Made by a program: the position numbers and the translations under genes. This document shows, in pieces, positions 1 through 10,378 of a stretch of 64,000 nucleotides of DNA. Source of the stretch: Heloderma charlesbogerti (taxonomy: Eukaryota; Chordata; Lepidosauria; Squamata; Helodermatidae); NCBI GenBank assembly GCA_026122225.1, contig JANEZZ010003056.1:248001-312000 (forward strand), given 5' to 3'. Numbering within the stretch: the first letter of the stretch is position 1; each line of letters begins with the position of its first letter. The notes beneath the pieces are model-generated. The model worked only from the letters and a program-made list of their open reading frames with translations, ran no database searches and had not been told where the DNA came from.

Positions 1-735
1 ATGTGCAGCTTGATAGTCCAGCTCTTCCTTTGCATGGTTCTTTATCTTTAAACTGGACCTGGACTGGACCAGCCCTTCAAATAGTGGACTCCTTCCAAAC
101 AGAGGACGGTCCTTTGGCAGCCCTTCCAGCAGAGGACTCTCCTCTGTAAAAGATGACAGATGGTCACCCTCGCTCTCCTATGTGACAGCTCTTCACACAA
201 GCAGGGAGAGAGACAAGTTCATCTCCCAGAGAATCCATCTAAATGTAACTGACCAAATCCTCCAATCTCCAAATAATGAAAACAAAGTGATCCAAGTAAT
301 GCAGTCTGCCGGAAGTCGGCCACAAAGTGCCTTGGATCTCAGCTGGCTTAGGGGAAAGTGTCCATTAACAGGGGATTATTAACATCAGTGCAAGAGGGGG
401 ACATGGCCGGGCGATGCGAAGTCGGAAGAGAGCTATTTCCTTTCCAGAGCCATTTCAGATCGCTGGGGTGGGGTGGGGGAGGCGGGGAGGAAATGCGATA
501 CTTTAGACTTGCTCTTCAGTAACTGAATTTTGCTGGGAGAAACGCATAGGTTCAAACTGATTTTTTGCCCTTGTGAAATTATTTTCAAAATGGCCACAGC
601 CTGCCGACAGACAATAGCATGGTTTACACAGGAAGCTGAAGGTGGTGTGATTCAGGTATCATTTCTCCTCATCCCACCATCATCTCTAGCAAATCCTGAT
701 TGTGTGGGATTTTGTAGTACTTCAAAAGACAGTTA
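1..735. other. Intergenic DNA, no gene seen
   Basis: No coding potential or well-known repeat was recognised here. A block near 38-62 (gttctttatctttaaac followed by ggacctgga) recurs in nearly the same form at 39339-39363, so the first part is probably an old interspersed repeat. Positions about 380-660 look like single-copy DNA; a G-rich run lies at 463-491. Confidence 0.5.
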
Positions 736-1085
736 GACCAGAGGAAACACCAGTTCCTGGTGGTTGCACATGGACCTCTGGCCTGACTGGAGTCCACCAG
801 GAAAAGAGCCTTCAGGATTGTGGCTCCCTTCCTGTGGAACTCACTGCCTCTGGAGGTCAGGCAGGAGCCAACGTATTGCTTCCAGTGCCTCCTGAAGACA
901 TTGTTATTTTGGGATCCTCCCTTGAGTGACCAGCCGTGGTTTAGTACCAGAACTTGTTTCTTTTAAAATGTTTTAATTGTTTTAACACAGTGTTTTATTA
1001 TTTAATCTTTGCTGTTCACTGCTCTGAAATCTTTTGATGTGGAGTGGTATATAAATATTGTAAACAAACAAACAAACAAACAAAC
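736..1085 (+). repeat. L2 LINE 3' end with (AAAC)n tail
   Basis: The stretch reads as the degenerate C-terminal coding end and 3' UTR of an L2-type LINE. It has a tggctcccttcctgtggaac block, which in intact copies encodes the conserved LW-NSLP-like motif. This is followed by an AT-rich UTR, a ggagtggtatataaatattg end and an (AAAC)n tail at 1062-1084. The same 3' structure occurs in the L2 copies at 21.5, 26.7 and 57.1 kb. The copy is 5' truncated and cannot code. Confidence 0.65.
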
Positions 1086-1205
1086 TTTTCCATCAGTGTG
1101 GCTGTACCTTTTAAGAGAAACTTGATGGGCAGACATTAGTGAAAAGATTTTCATGTTGAACTCTGTCGTGTAAAAAAGCTTCACCTGTTGATTTCTGCCA
1201 ATCAG

Positions 1206-1322
1206 GGGCTATCCTTCCTGGAAGATGGGCTGTTGGCAAGGGACGGGTTGCACCTCACAAAGGATGGGAAGAATGTGTTTGGCCACAGCATGAAGAACTT
1301 CATCAGGAGGGCTTTAAACTGA
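1206..1322 (+). pseudogene. CR1 ORF1 C-terminal fragment
   Basis: An open stretch of 38 codons ends at a TGA at 1320-1322. It contains LARDGLHLTKDGKNVFGH and then FIRRALN. In CR1-type LINEs, ORF1 ends in an SGNH-like esterase domain whose last catalytic block has an Asp-x-x-His pair, and DGLH fits that block. It lies just upstream of ORF2 in the order expected for CR1. Only the C-terminal end survives; there is no start codon and the 5' remainder is missing. The assignment rests on motif and position, not on alignment. Confidence 0.6.
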
Positions 1323-1345
1323 ATCCTACGGGGAAGGGAGATGTA

Positions 1346-3972
1346 ATGTTGGGGATAACAATGGGCGTAGGCGCATGCACTGCAACGGAGAGAACAGCTC
1401 TGATAGCGCCCAATAATAGTCTTCAGACACATGTAGGAAGAAAGCCAGACTATGAAGCACATGGTCTTCGATGTTTATATACTAATGCCCAGAGTATGGG
1501 AAACAAACAGAACAAACTTGAACTCTTAATACAGGAGGGAAAATATGACTTGATAGGTATAACTGAGACTTGGTGGGATGATTCTCATGACTGGAATACA
1601 GCAATTGAAGGATATAACTTGTTCAGAAAGAACAGGAGGAACAGAAAAGGAGGTAGGGATGCACTGTATGTGAAAAATACATATCTCTGCACAGAAATAC
1701 AGGAGGATGAGCTTGGTAGCCCCATCGAGAGCATCTGGGTTAAAATAAATGGAGCAAAGAATAAAAGGAACATGGTGGTTAGAGTTTACTACCGGCCACC
1801 CAATCCAGGAGAAGACGAGGATGAAACTTTTGAAAAGCAAATCGCCAATGTTTCAAGGAAGCATGAGGTAGTAGTAATGGGGGACTTCAATTTCCCTGAT
1901 ATTTGTTGGGAGACAAATTCTGCAAAACATGGCCCCTCCAAGAAATTCCTGACTTGTGATGCTGATAACTTAAGTAGCAGTTACAGGAACTCGGGGGAAA
2001 GCGACCATGTTATACTTGAGTTCTTGGTTCCAAAGGAAGAAAAAGCTGAGTGTAGCCAAACACGTACCCTGGATTTTAGGAAAGCCGATTTAATAAACTC
2101 AGAAAAATGATCAGTAAGGCCCCATGGCAAGCAACCCTAACAAGAAAAGGAGTCCAAGATGGGTGGGAGTTTTGAAAAAAGGAAATTCTCAAGGCACAAT
2201 TACAAACAATTTCAATAAGAAGAAAAGGTGGAAGACAACAGGAGAAGCCAATGTGGCTTCACAAAAAGCTCAGAGATGACCTGAAAACAAAAAAAAGACA
2301 CATATAGGAAGTGGAAAGAAGGCCAAACAACAAAGGAAGGGTACAGGCAGGTAGCACAGAATTGCAGGGATGGTGTCAGGAAGGCTAAAGCTGAGAATGA
2401 GCTGAGGTTAGCGAGGGAGGCTAAAAGCAACCAAAGGCTTTCTTCAGATACGTGCATAGTAAAAGACAAAGGAAAGAAATGGTGATTCAACTATTAAATA
2501 AGGATGGCAAAATGATAACAGATGACAAGGAAAAGGCAGAAGTTCTCAATTCCTACTTCTCCCAAAAGAGGGTCTATGAGCCCCCTGGCAAAGGCAAAGT
2601 ACAGGCTGAAGGGGCAGGATTGCAGCTTGAGATCGATAGGCATATGGTCAAGGAACACCTAATGACTTTGAATGAGTTCAAATCTCCAGGGCCAGATGAG
2701 CTGCATCCTAGAGTAATAAAGGAACTGGCAGAAGAGCTGTCAGAACCACTGTCTATTCTCTTGGAGAAATCATGGAGGACGGGTGAAGTGCCAGATGACT
2801 GGAGGAGGGCTAACGTTGTCCCTATCTGCAAAAAGAGTAAAAAGGAGGAACCTGGGAACTACAGAACAGTCAGTCTGACATCAATCCCTTCCCTGGGAAA
2901 ATTCTGGAGCAGATGATAAAGCAATCCATCTGTAAGCACCTTGAAAACAATGCAGTGATTACTCGAAGCCAACATGGATTTGTCAAGAACAAATCCTGCC
3001 AGATGAATCTGATCTCATTTTTTGATCAAGTAACCTCCCTTGTGGACTGAGGGAATGCTGTAGACATCATATACCTCCACTTCAGCAAAGCTTTCAACAA
3101 AGTACCCCAGCAAACTAGCTCAAAATGGGTTAGATGAAACAACTCTCAGGCGGATCCACAGTTGGCTACAGAATGGGACTCAAAGAGTGCTTATCAATGG
3201 GATCTTCTCCAAGTAGGGAGAGGTAATGAGCAGGGTACCGCAGGGCTCAATCCTCGGCCTGGTGCTCTTCAACATTTTTATGAATGACTTGGAGGAGGAG
3301 GTGCAGGGGATGCTGATCAAATTTGCAGATGACACAAAATTGGGCGGGATAGCTAATACTTTGCTAGACAGAAACAAAATTCAAAGTGATCTTGATAGAC
3401 TGGAGCGCTGGGCAGAAAACAACAGAATGAAATTGAATAGGGATAAATGCAAAGTTCTGCACCTAGGAAAAAGAAACCAAATGCACAGTTACAAGATGGG
3501 GGATACGTGGCTCAACAACACTACAAGCAAGAAGGATCTTGGAATTGTTGTCGATCACAAGCTGACTATGAGCCAACAATGTGATGTGGCTGCAAAAAAG
3601 GCAAATGCTCTTTTGGGCTGCATTACTAGAAGCATAGCTTCCAAATCTCAGGAAGTACTAGTTCCCCTCTACACAGCACTGGTTAGGCCTCATCTGGAGT
3701 ACTGTGTCCAGTTCTGGGCACCACACTTGAAGAAGGATGCAGAGAAACTGGAGAGGGTTCAGAGGAGGGCAACAAAGATGATCAGGGGACTGGAAACAAA
3801 GCCCTATGAAGAGAGACTGAAAGAACTGAGCACGTCTAGCCCTGAGAAGAGAAGACTGAGGGGAGATATGATAGCGCTCTTCAAGCCCTTGAAAGGTGGT
3901 CACAGAGAGGAAGGCCAGAATCTCTTCTCGATCATCCCAGAGTGCAGGACATGGAATCATGGGCTCATGTGA
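1346..3972 (+). pseudogene. CR1 ORF2 (endonuclease-reverse transcriptase), broken
   Basis: ORF2 of CR1 encodes an APE-type endonuclease that nicks target DNA and a reverse transcriptase that copies the element RNA. Visible pieces: 1346-2110 carries the endonuclease motifs YTNAQSMGNK, LIGITETWW, VYYRPP, VMGDFNFPDI and SDHVILEF. Pieces 2452-2916 (SPGPDELHPRVIKELA, NYRTVSLTS) and 3226-3972 (GVPQG-like, FADDTKLG, VRPHLEYCVQFW, RGLETKPYEERLKEL) are RT. The frames of the three pieces differ. There is a deletion between FLTC and SDHV in the endonuclease (about 50 residues shorter than expected). RT motif A at about 3070-3100 is out of frame. It cannot make a functional protein. Confidence 0.9.
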
Positions 3973-4215
3973 CAGGAAGCCAGATTCCGGCTGAACATCA
4001 GGAAAAATGTCCTGACTGTCAGAGCAATACGACAATGGAACCAATGACCCAGGGAGGTGGTGGGCTCTCCCACACTGGAGGCATTAAAGATGAGGCTGGG
4101 CAGCCATCTGTCAGGGATGCTCTGACTTAGATTCCTGCATTGAGCAGGGGGTTGGACTCGATGGCCTTGTAGGCCCCCTCCAACCCTACTATTCTATGAT
4201 TCTGTGATTCTAAGT

Positions 4216-5635
4216 CTGCTGTTGAAGGCAGAGGAACAAGCAAGGCTGGTTTTTTCCTGGTCAGCTGGCAACCCTCACTCTCCAACATCAGTGTGAATGT
4301 CACAGTATTTCTGTGTGATCCCGCTTTCTTTGAGATAATCTTCTGGGGTTCTGCTCAAGGTGCCCCTCTTCTGAGGTTAGGTGGCTAGTAGCTATGGAAA
4401 AGGGCTTTTTTGTGATGGCACCCTCTCTAAGGCCTATGATCTCCAGAGACAGTTGTATGGCACCAACTTTACTGTCTTTTAGGCACCAAGGCCATGTTTC
4501 CATGAAAACGGAAGGGCGAAGCAAAAGAAGGAATGCTTCTTTTATAGAAGGAAAATGGAAGGGCAAAGCAAACGAAGGAGTTTTCATGAAATTGGCATGG
4601 CTCCATGCAGGGCTCCATGAAGGACTGCACCGCATAAGTTGCTGACAGAAACATACTTCTGGGTGGGGTGGGAGGACTGGAAGTGAATGTCATCAGACTG
4701 GCAGGGGTGGTCAGCCAGTAAGATAGGCTCCTCCCCTCCAGGCTCTAGTCCCCTTAATGGCAATCTAGGGAACAAGCCTCATTGACCACAATGGGAGTTA
4801 CTTCTGAATAGAGTTCCTGGACCAATTCCCATTCTGCCCATGTTTTTTCCTTTCCTTCTAAATACCAGGCTACCACGTTAGCGGGCACCCTGAAGAAATG
4901 TGCTATTGCACGATAGCGCAAATGTGTGTTAGCACTATTTCGTGATAGAGTGATAGCGAGATACTGACATAGAGGGCATGCATATTGATGGAAGATCCGT
5001 GCAATGGTGTCATAATGAGATAGCGCCTTAGTGTGTAATACGAAAGCTGAACTATGAAGTTTGTGAAACAGGACCGAAGAACACAAAGGAATATTACCTG
5101 TGGATCCCCCCCATGTGTAGTTCTGGGGAAGTGACTGGAGATAAACTGATTTTCAGGGTGTAGTGGGAGTACTTGCTTGCCTGCAATAGCACGCCTATAT
5201 GCACTAGTGATCTAGCATTTATTTTCAATGTTTTTTAAAAAGTTGGTCCCTCGGTATCATGCTCCAAAATGGCATTGAAACTTTCAGAAAACAAGGAGGG
5301 AAAGGGCTGGGTCAGTGAGGTCACAGGCAGGTGAGCAGCACACCCCTATTGGCAGGGCTACTACCCCCCCATGGGCAAGACTATGATACTGATGCCAGCG
5401 CGGGTGATGGTACACACCCCAGCAGGACCTAACCGAGCCGAAGTAAAGAGGAAAAGTCAGACTATAACCAGTCGCAGAAAAACTTTTTTTTCTGTGATAT
5501 ACTCTGGGATGCCTGCTGGATGGCTATGACATCATGTCAACTATGCGACCTCCACACGCAGCCAAGGTGGAGTAAAATACTGGTGGAAACACACCCCAAG
5601 TCTTCTCGAGCGTTTGATGGATGAAGTAATTTAAG
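4216..5635. other. Intergenic DNA, unclassified
   Basis: No gene was recognised. Positions 4514-4580 contain two imperfect copies of a gaagggcgaagcaaaagaag-type unit, a short local duplication. The region 4880-5040 has several gatagcg words but no clear terminal repeats. The open frames here are short and have no recognisable motif. Confidence 0.4.
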
Positions 5636-7920
5636 TTGTTGTTGTTGTTGTTCAGTCATTAAGTGATGAACAACATGGGGTCTTCGTGACCCCATGGACC
5701 ATAGCAAGCCAGGCCTTCCTGTCCTCTGCTCTCTCCCTGGAGTGTGCTCAAGTTCATATTCATTGCATCGGTGATGCTATCTAGCCATCTCATCCTCTGC
5801 CGTCCCCTTCTCCTTTTGCCTTCAGTCTTTCCCAGCATCAGGGTCTTTTCCAGGGAGTTTTCTCTTCGCATTAGGTGGCCAAAATATTGGAGCTTCAGCT
5901 TCAGTATCTGTCCTTCCAAGGAGCACTCAGGGTTGATTTCCTTTAGGATTGACTGATTGGACCTCCTTGCAGTCCAGGGGACTCGTAAGAGTCTTCTCTA
6001 GCACCAGAGTTCAAAAGCATCAATTCTTCGGCGCTCAGCCTTCCTTATATCCAGCTCTCACAGCCATACGTTGCTACTGGTAAACCATAGCTTTGATTAT
6101 ACGGACCTTCGTCGGCAAGGTGATGTCTCTGCTTCTTACTATGCTGTCTAGGTGTGCCATAGCTTTCCTCCCAAGGAGCAAGCGTCTTTTAATTTCATGG
6201 CTACAGTCACAGTCTGTGGTGATCTTGGAGTCCAAGAAAGTAAAATCTGTCACTGCTTCCATTTCTTCCCCTGCTATATGCCAGGAAGTGATGGGGCCAG
6301 ATGCCATGATCTTAGTTTTTGTTAATGTTGAGTTTCAAGTCAGCTTTTGCACTCTCCACTTTCACCCTCAACAAGAGGCTCTTTAGATCCTCTCTTCTGC
6401 CATTAGGGTGGTATCATCTGCGTATCTGAGGTTGTTGATAATTCTCCCAGTAATCTTAATTCCGACCTGTGATTCATCCAACCCGGCATTTCTCATGATG
6501 TACTCTGCATATAAGTTAAATAAGCAGGGTGACAGTATGCAGCCTTGTCGTACTCCTTTCCCAATTTTGAACCACTCGGTTGTTCCATGTCTGCTTCTTA
6601 CTTTTGCTTCTTGACCCTCGTACAGGTTTCTCAGGAGACAGGTAAGGTGGTCTGGTACTCCCCTCACTTTAAGAATTTGCCACAGTTTGTTGTGATCCAC
6701 ACAATCAAAGGCTTTAGCGTAGTCAATGAAGCAGAAATAGACGTTTTTCTGGAATTCTCTTGCTTTCTCCATGATCCAGCGAATGTTGGTGATTTGATTT
6801 CTAGTTCCTCTGCCTCTTCGAAACCCAGCTTGTACTTCCGGTAGTTCTCGGTTCACATGCTGCTGAAGCCGTGCTTGTAGGATTTTGAGCATAACCTTGC
6901 TGGCATGTGAAATGAGCGCAATTGTGCGGTAGTTTGAACACTCTTTGGCGTTGCCCTTCTTTGGAATTGGAATCTAAACTGACCTTTTCCAGTCTTGTGG
7001 CCAATGTTGAGTGTTCCAAATGTGTTGGCATATTGAGTGCAGCACTTTAACAGCATTATCTTTTAGTATTTTAAATAGCTCAGCTGGAATACTGTCATCT
7101 GCACTAGCTTTGTTGTTAGTCATGCTTCCTAAGGCCCACTTGACTTCACTCTCGAGGATGTCTGGCTCAAGTTCAGTGAGCGCACTATCATGGCTATCAG
7201 GGACATTAGGATCTTTCCTGTATAGTTCTTCTGTGTATTCTTGCCACCTCTTCTTAATCTCATCTTCTTCTGTTAGGTCCCTGCCTTCTTTGTCCTTTAT
7301 CATGCCCGTCTTTGCACAAAACATTCCCTTGAGATCTCCGATTTTCTTGAAGAGATCTCTAGTCTTTCCCATTCTGTTGTTTTCCTCGATTTCTTTGCAT
7401 TGTTCATTTAAGAAGGCCTTCTTGTCTCTCCTTGCTATTCTCTGGAACTCTGCATTCAGTTGGATATATCTTCCCCTTTCACCCTTGCTTTTCGCTTCCC
7501 TTCTTTCCTCAACTACTTGTAAAGCCTCATCAGACAGCCACTTTGCTTTCTTGCATGTCTTTTACTTTGGGATGGATTGAGTTGCTGCCACCTGAACAAT
7601 GTTATGGACCTCTGTCCATAGTTCCTCAGGCACTCTGTCTATCAGGCCTAATCCCTTAAATCTATTCGGCACCTCCACTGTGTATTCATAAGGGATATGA
7701 TTTAGGTCATACCTGAATGGATGAGTGGTTTTCCCTACGTTCTTCAATTTAAGCCAAAATTTTGCAACCAGAAGCTCATGATCTGAGCCATAGTCAGCTC
7801 CAGGTCTTGTTTTGACTGACTGTATAGAGCTTCTCCATCTTTGGCTGCAAAGTACATAATCAATCTGATTTCGATATTGGCCATCTAGTGATGTCCATGT
7901 GTAGAGTTGCCTTAAAGTTG
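5636..7920 (-). mobile_element. BovB (RTE clade) LINE, 5' truncated, antisense
   Basis: On the minus strand the sequence starts inside the endonuclease ([18 protein letters not shown], near 7910). It runs through RT and ends in the (GTT)n-type terminus at 5636-5652, the reverse complement of ctgaacaacaacaa. This is the BovB 3' end. Loss of the first part of the endonuclease is typical 5' truncation at insertion. Right of it, 7921-8041 is short unassigned DNA leading to a hAT-like insertion at 8042. Confidence 0.92.
5659..7918 (-). pseudogene. BovB pol fragment (EN end-RT-C-terminal domain), frameshifted
   Basis: BovB pol combines an APE-type endonuclease and an RTE-clade reverse transcriptase. 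Here the frame is broken into pieces at 7562-7918, 6974-7372, 6383-6892, 6074-6307 and 5659-5919. RT motif A reads FIDYAKAFDCVDH, motif [21 protein letters not shown] and motif [13 protein letters not shown]. The C-terminal zinc-knuckle/helical tail reads [19 protein letters not shown]. Stops and frame changes separate these blocks, so the copy is dead. The upstream open frame start at 8023 is non-BovB sequence read through and was not used. Confidence 0.85.
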
Positions 7921-8041
7921 TTTTTTTTTTAATGATTTGAGGGCGGGGAGGCAGTCCCTCTGTATTCAACCGTGTTAGTGCGGAATTAGGGTTGCTGCCT
8001 CTTTTTTCTGACAAGGTCTTCATTTTTAACAGATGAAGAGC

Positions 8042-8199
8042 CAGTGGATCCTGGTGGCTCTGATGTCAGTGAAGCGGTAGTTCTGCTCCGGGTTTCAGTC
8101 AGAACCAGTACAAGCTCTAAAAGAACTCTTTTAGAGTTCTGACTCAAACCTGGAGCGGATTCACCACCCCATTGACATTGGAGTCACCAGCCTCTGCTG
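8042..8199. mobile_element. Hairpin hAT-like MITE with perfect 8-bp target duplication (copy 1)
   Basis: A 158-bp near-palindrome starts cagtggatcctggtggctc and ends gagtcaccagcctctgctg. The arms pair with each other, including the centre (agaactcttttagagttct). It is flanked on both sides by the identical 8-mer tgaagagc (8034-8041 and 8200-8207). Eight-base target duplications with CAGTG termini are typical of hAT-superfamily non-autonomous elements. Related copies lie at 28800, 47976 and 55966, with a half copy at 27504. Confidence 0.85.
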
Positions 8200-8545
8200 T
8201 GAAGAGCATGCTGGAAATAGCTGGACCTATGGAATTTGGCTGGTGCAGCTGGATGAGAATTTTGTTTCTGTTCATTTTTGATGATAATTGACCCAAATTC
8301 ACAGAGTTCTTCATATTCAGGTGAGAAAGAACTTGAGCTTTTTTAAAAAAAAGAATATGGGAGAAAGCGAAACAGACGGATTCAGCCAACCCTATTCCAC
8401 CCTAGTGCCATCCCTGAGATGCTAGTCTTCTATGTGGAAGGATTTTACATTTAATTATGTGTGCATGCACCCCCAACTGCAATTTGAAGTGACAGAGCAT
8501 CCCAAACGCAAGTTTGCCTCTTCAGTGAGATATTGGCCCTAAAGC

Positions 8546-8684
8546 AGCTTTCCCCCACTCTGGTGCCCTCCAGATGTGGTGGATCACAGTTCCCACAATC
8601 CCCAGACAGCAGCACATACTGGCTGAAGATGATGGGATTTGTAGTCAGACCATGTCTGGGGGGCCCTAGCTTTGGGGAAGGCTG
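8546..8684. repeat. Palindromic interspersed repeat, family 2 (MITE-like)
   Basis: The left arm has ctggtgccctccagatgtgg and cagttcccacaatcccc; the right arm has gatgatgggatttgtagtc and ctttggggaagg. The arms are inverted and the middle is cagcaca-like. Copies or half copies occur at 15219, 15705, 21362, 30630, 38867, 59128 and 59455. Superfamily not assigned. Confidence 0.65.
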
Positions 8685-8854
8685 CCCTCCAGAGTTCCTG
8701 ATGTACATTGGAAGCAGCCCTAAGTTAAAGAGTGAGAATGAGAGGAAAAAGAGGGGGGGGGACTGCCTTGGGCTGTTCTTTACGTTAATTATCACTTCCT
8801 TTGGTACCCTGAATGGCTGTTCAATGACAATGTCAGCAAGTGGAAAGAACCAAA

Positions 8855-9040
8855 TTACTTTAATTATGGAGTAATTGCACAGAGTGATGGTAATTAAATC
8901 TTGATCAGTTTAAGTGAGCGAATTAATTGCTCCGACTTGGAATGCAAATCACAGCAAGAGGACTTGTTTTGTAGTTTAATTAACACCAGCCACTAAATTC
9001 TTATCATATCTAAAATGCAGCTCATTAATGAGTTTGAATC
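8855..9040. promoter_or_regulatory. Candidate conserved non-coding element rich in homeodomain/POU sites
   Basis: This single-copy AT-rich block is dense in homeodomain core motifs: taattatgg, gtaattgc, gtaattaaat, cgaattaattgc, tttaattaac and the palindrome ctcattaatgag. It also has an octamer-type POU site atgcaaat at 8942-8949 and a GATA-like cttatcat near 9000. No coding frame or repeat family was recognised. Its enhancer role is an inference from motif density; conservation was not tested. Confidence 0.45.
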
Positions 9041-9750
9041 TGTGCTCACCTTAATAGGAACTCGGACAGGGATGCATGCTGAGAAAGGTAGTTGGGCTGG
9101 GGGGAAGTGATAGAAAACTTAATATTCTTGTCAGTTGTGCAGATATTAGTTGCATACTCCACTTTGCCTTCCAGTGATATGTGCAAATAGAAATATTTCC
9201 ATGTAATTAGCTTCTGGCCCCATTTCATTTCAGTATTCCCTGATCTGCTTACAGTATCCACTTTCAAATTTGTCAGTCCCCCCTCCCCCAGTTTTATATT
9301 TGCAACATGATTCACCCCCCTCCCCAATCCCACTTCTGTACCCAAATACAATCCTGTTTTCTGATATCTGTCTTTCCATTTCTAGAACTTCGTGCAATCA
9401 CCATAATAAGGATAATACATTAGACGGGGCCCCTGACCAAACGAGTGCTGGGACACAAGATGGCAGCCCCAGAGCAGTCATGGATAGTCATGGGTTGGGT
9501 GGCCCAAAGGATCCAAAAAGGCTGGCTCAAACGTGAGAGCAAGGGGAGCAAGGGAAGACCATTGCTTGTTTAATTTGTTTTCATCGTTGCAAGAATTTGG
9601 TTATGAGGCAGCATAGAAATACCACCCCTGCCCCTGCCCAAAGGATCCACAGCCCAAATCCAACAAAATAAACATAAAGGAAGTAGGTTCTGACAGATGG
9701 ATACTAGAACATAAGAAGGCCCCGACTAGTTCAGGCAAAAGTCTATCTGT
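9041..9750. other. Intergenic DNA, no feature recognised
   Basis: No gene or clear repeat was recognised. The piece 9697-9750 (aacataagaaggcccc) resembles a decayed LINE/SINE 3' end. Confidence 0.35.
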
Positions 9751-10378
9751 CCAGCAATGGAATAAAAAGACAGTCTCAGGATGTTGAAAAAATATGTAGT
9801 TTTATTCCAAGGAGAAGCCCTACGTGTTTTGGCCCTGGATAATACATACAGGCCTTCTTCAGGGGTCAGCATTTCTAAAAATGCCTGCAGAGATCTCTGA
9901 AAAAGATTGTCTCCACGATGAATCCTGTGGAGGACCGGCCCTACCATTAGGCAGAGTGAGGCAGTCGCCTCAGGTGGCAGTTCTTGGGAGGTGGCAGCAA
10001 GGTGTTGGAGGGAAAACCTGTGTGCCATGCGGCCTGCTCTGTGCCCCATAAGTTAGCTTGCTGCCTTCAGGTGCAATGGAGGATGCTGTCCTGTCTTAGT
10101 GTTGGAAGACAGATTCATCTGGCAGTCCAGTCGGCTTTCAACCATGGAATGGGACAGGGCGCCATCTTGTTCTCTTCAGGCACATGTCTTGGGCCAGCCC
10201 TTATCCTGCTGCCATCTTTCCCAGAGATCTCTGCAGGCATTTTTAGAAATACTGACCCCTGAAGAAGGCCTGTATATATTATTCAGCCAAAAGCCAAAAG
10301 GAGTAGGCTACTCCTTGGAATAAAACTATATATCTTTTCAACATCCTTTTCAACGTCATCTCTTTATTCCATTGGGCA
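9751..10378. repeat. Long inverted repeat, arms about 160 bp
   Basis: The left arm (about 9751-9909) contains aatggaataaaaagacag, caggccttcttcaggggtc and cctgcagagatctctg. The right arm (about 10211-10378) contains their reverse complements in mirrored order: cagagatctctgcagg, gacccctgaagaaggcctg and tctttattccattggg. The roughly 300-bp spacer contains an unrelated-looking ctaccattaggcagagtgagg block, which may be a nested repeat. A related phrase is at 12589-12605. Class unknown. Confidence 0.75.

Larger units (their letters stand above)
1195..4215 (+). mobile_element. CR1 LINE retrotransposon, nearly 3 kb, degenerate
   Basis: Reading 5' to 3', this copy contains the tail of ORF1, the endonuclease and reverse transcriptase parts of ORF2, and a 3' UTR. 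The end reads gttggactcgatggcc, then attctatgattct, which is the short 3' repeat characteristic of CR1 elements. It lacks the 5' UTR and most of ORF1. Frameshifts, stop codons and an internal deletion make it a fossil. The same subfamily (called CR1-A here) recurs at 17.5, 37.4, 41.1 and, strongly GC-shifted, 27.8 kb. Confidence 0.9.
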
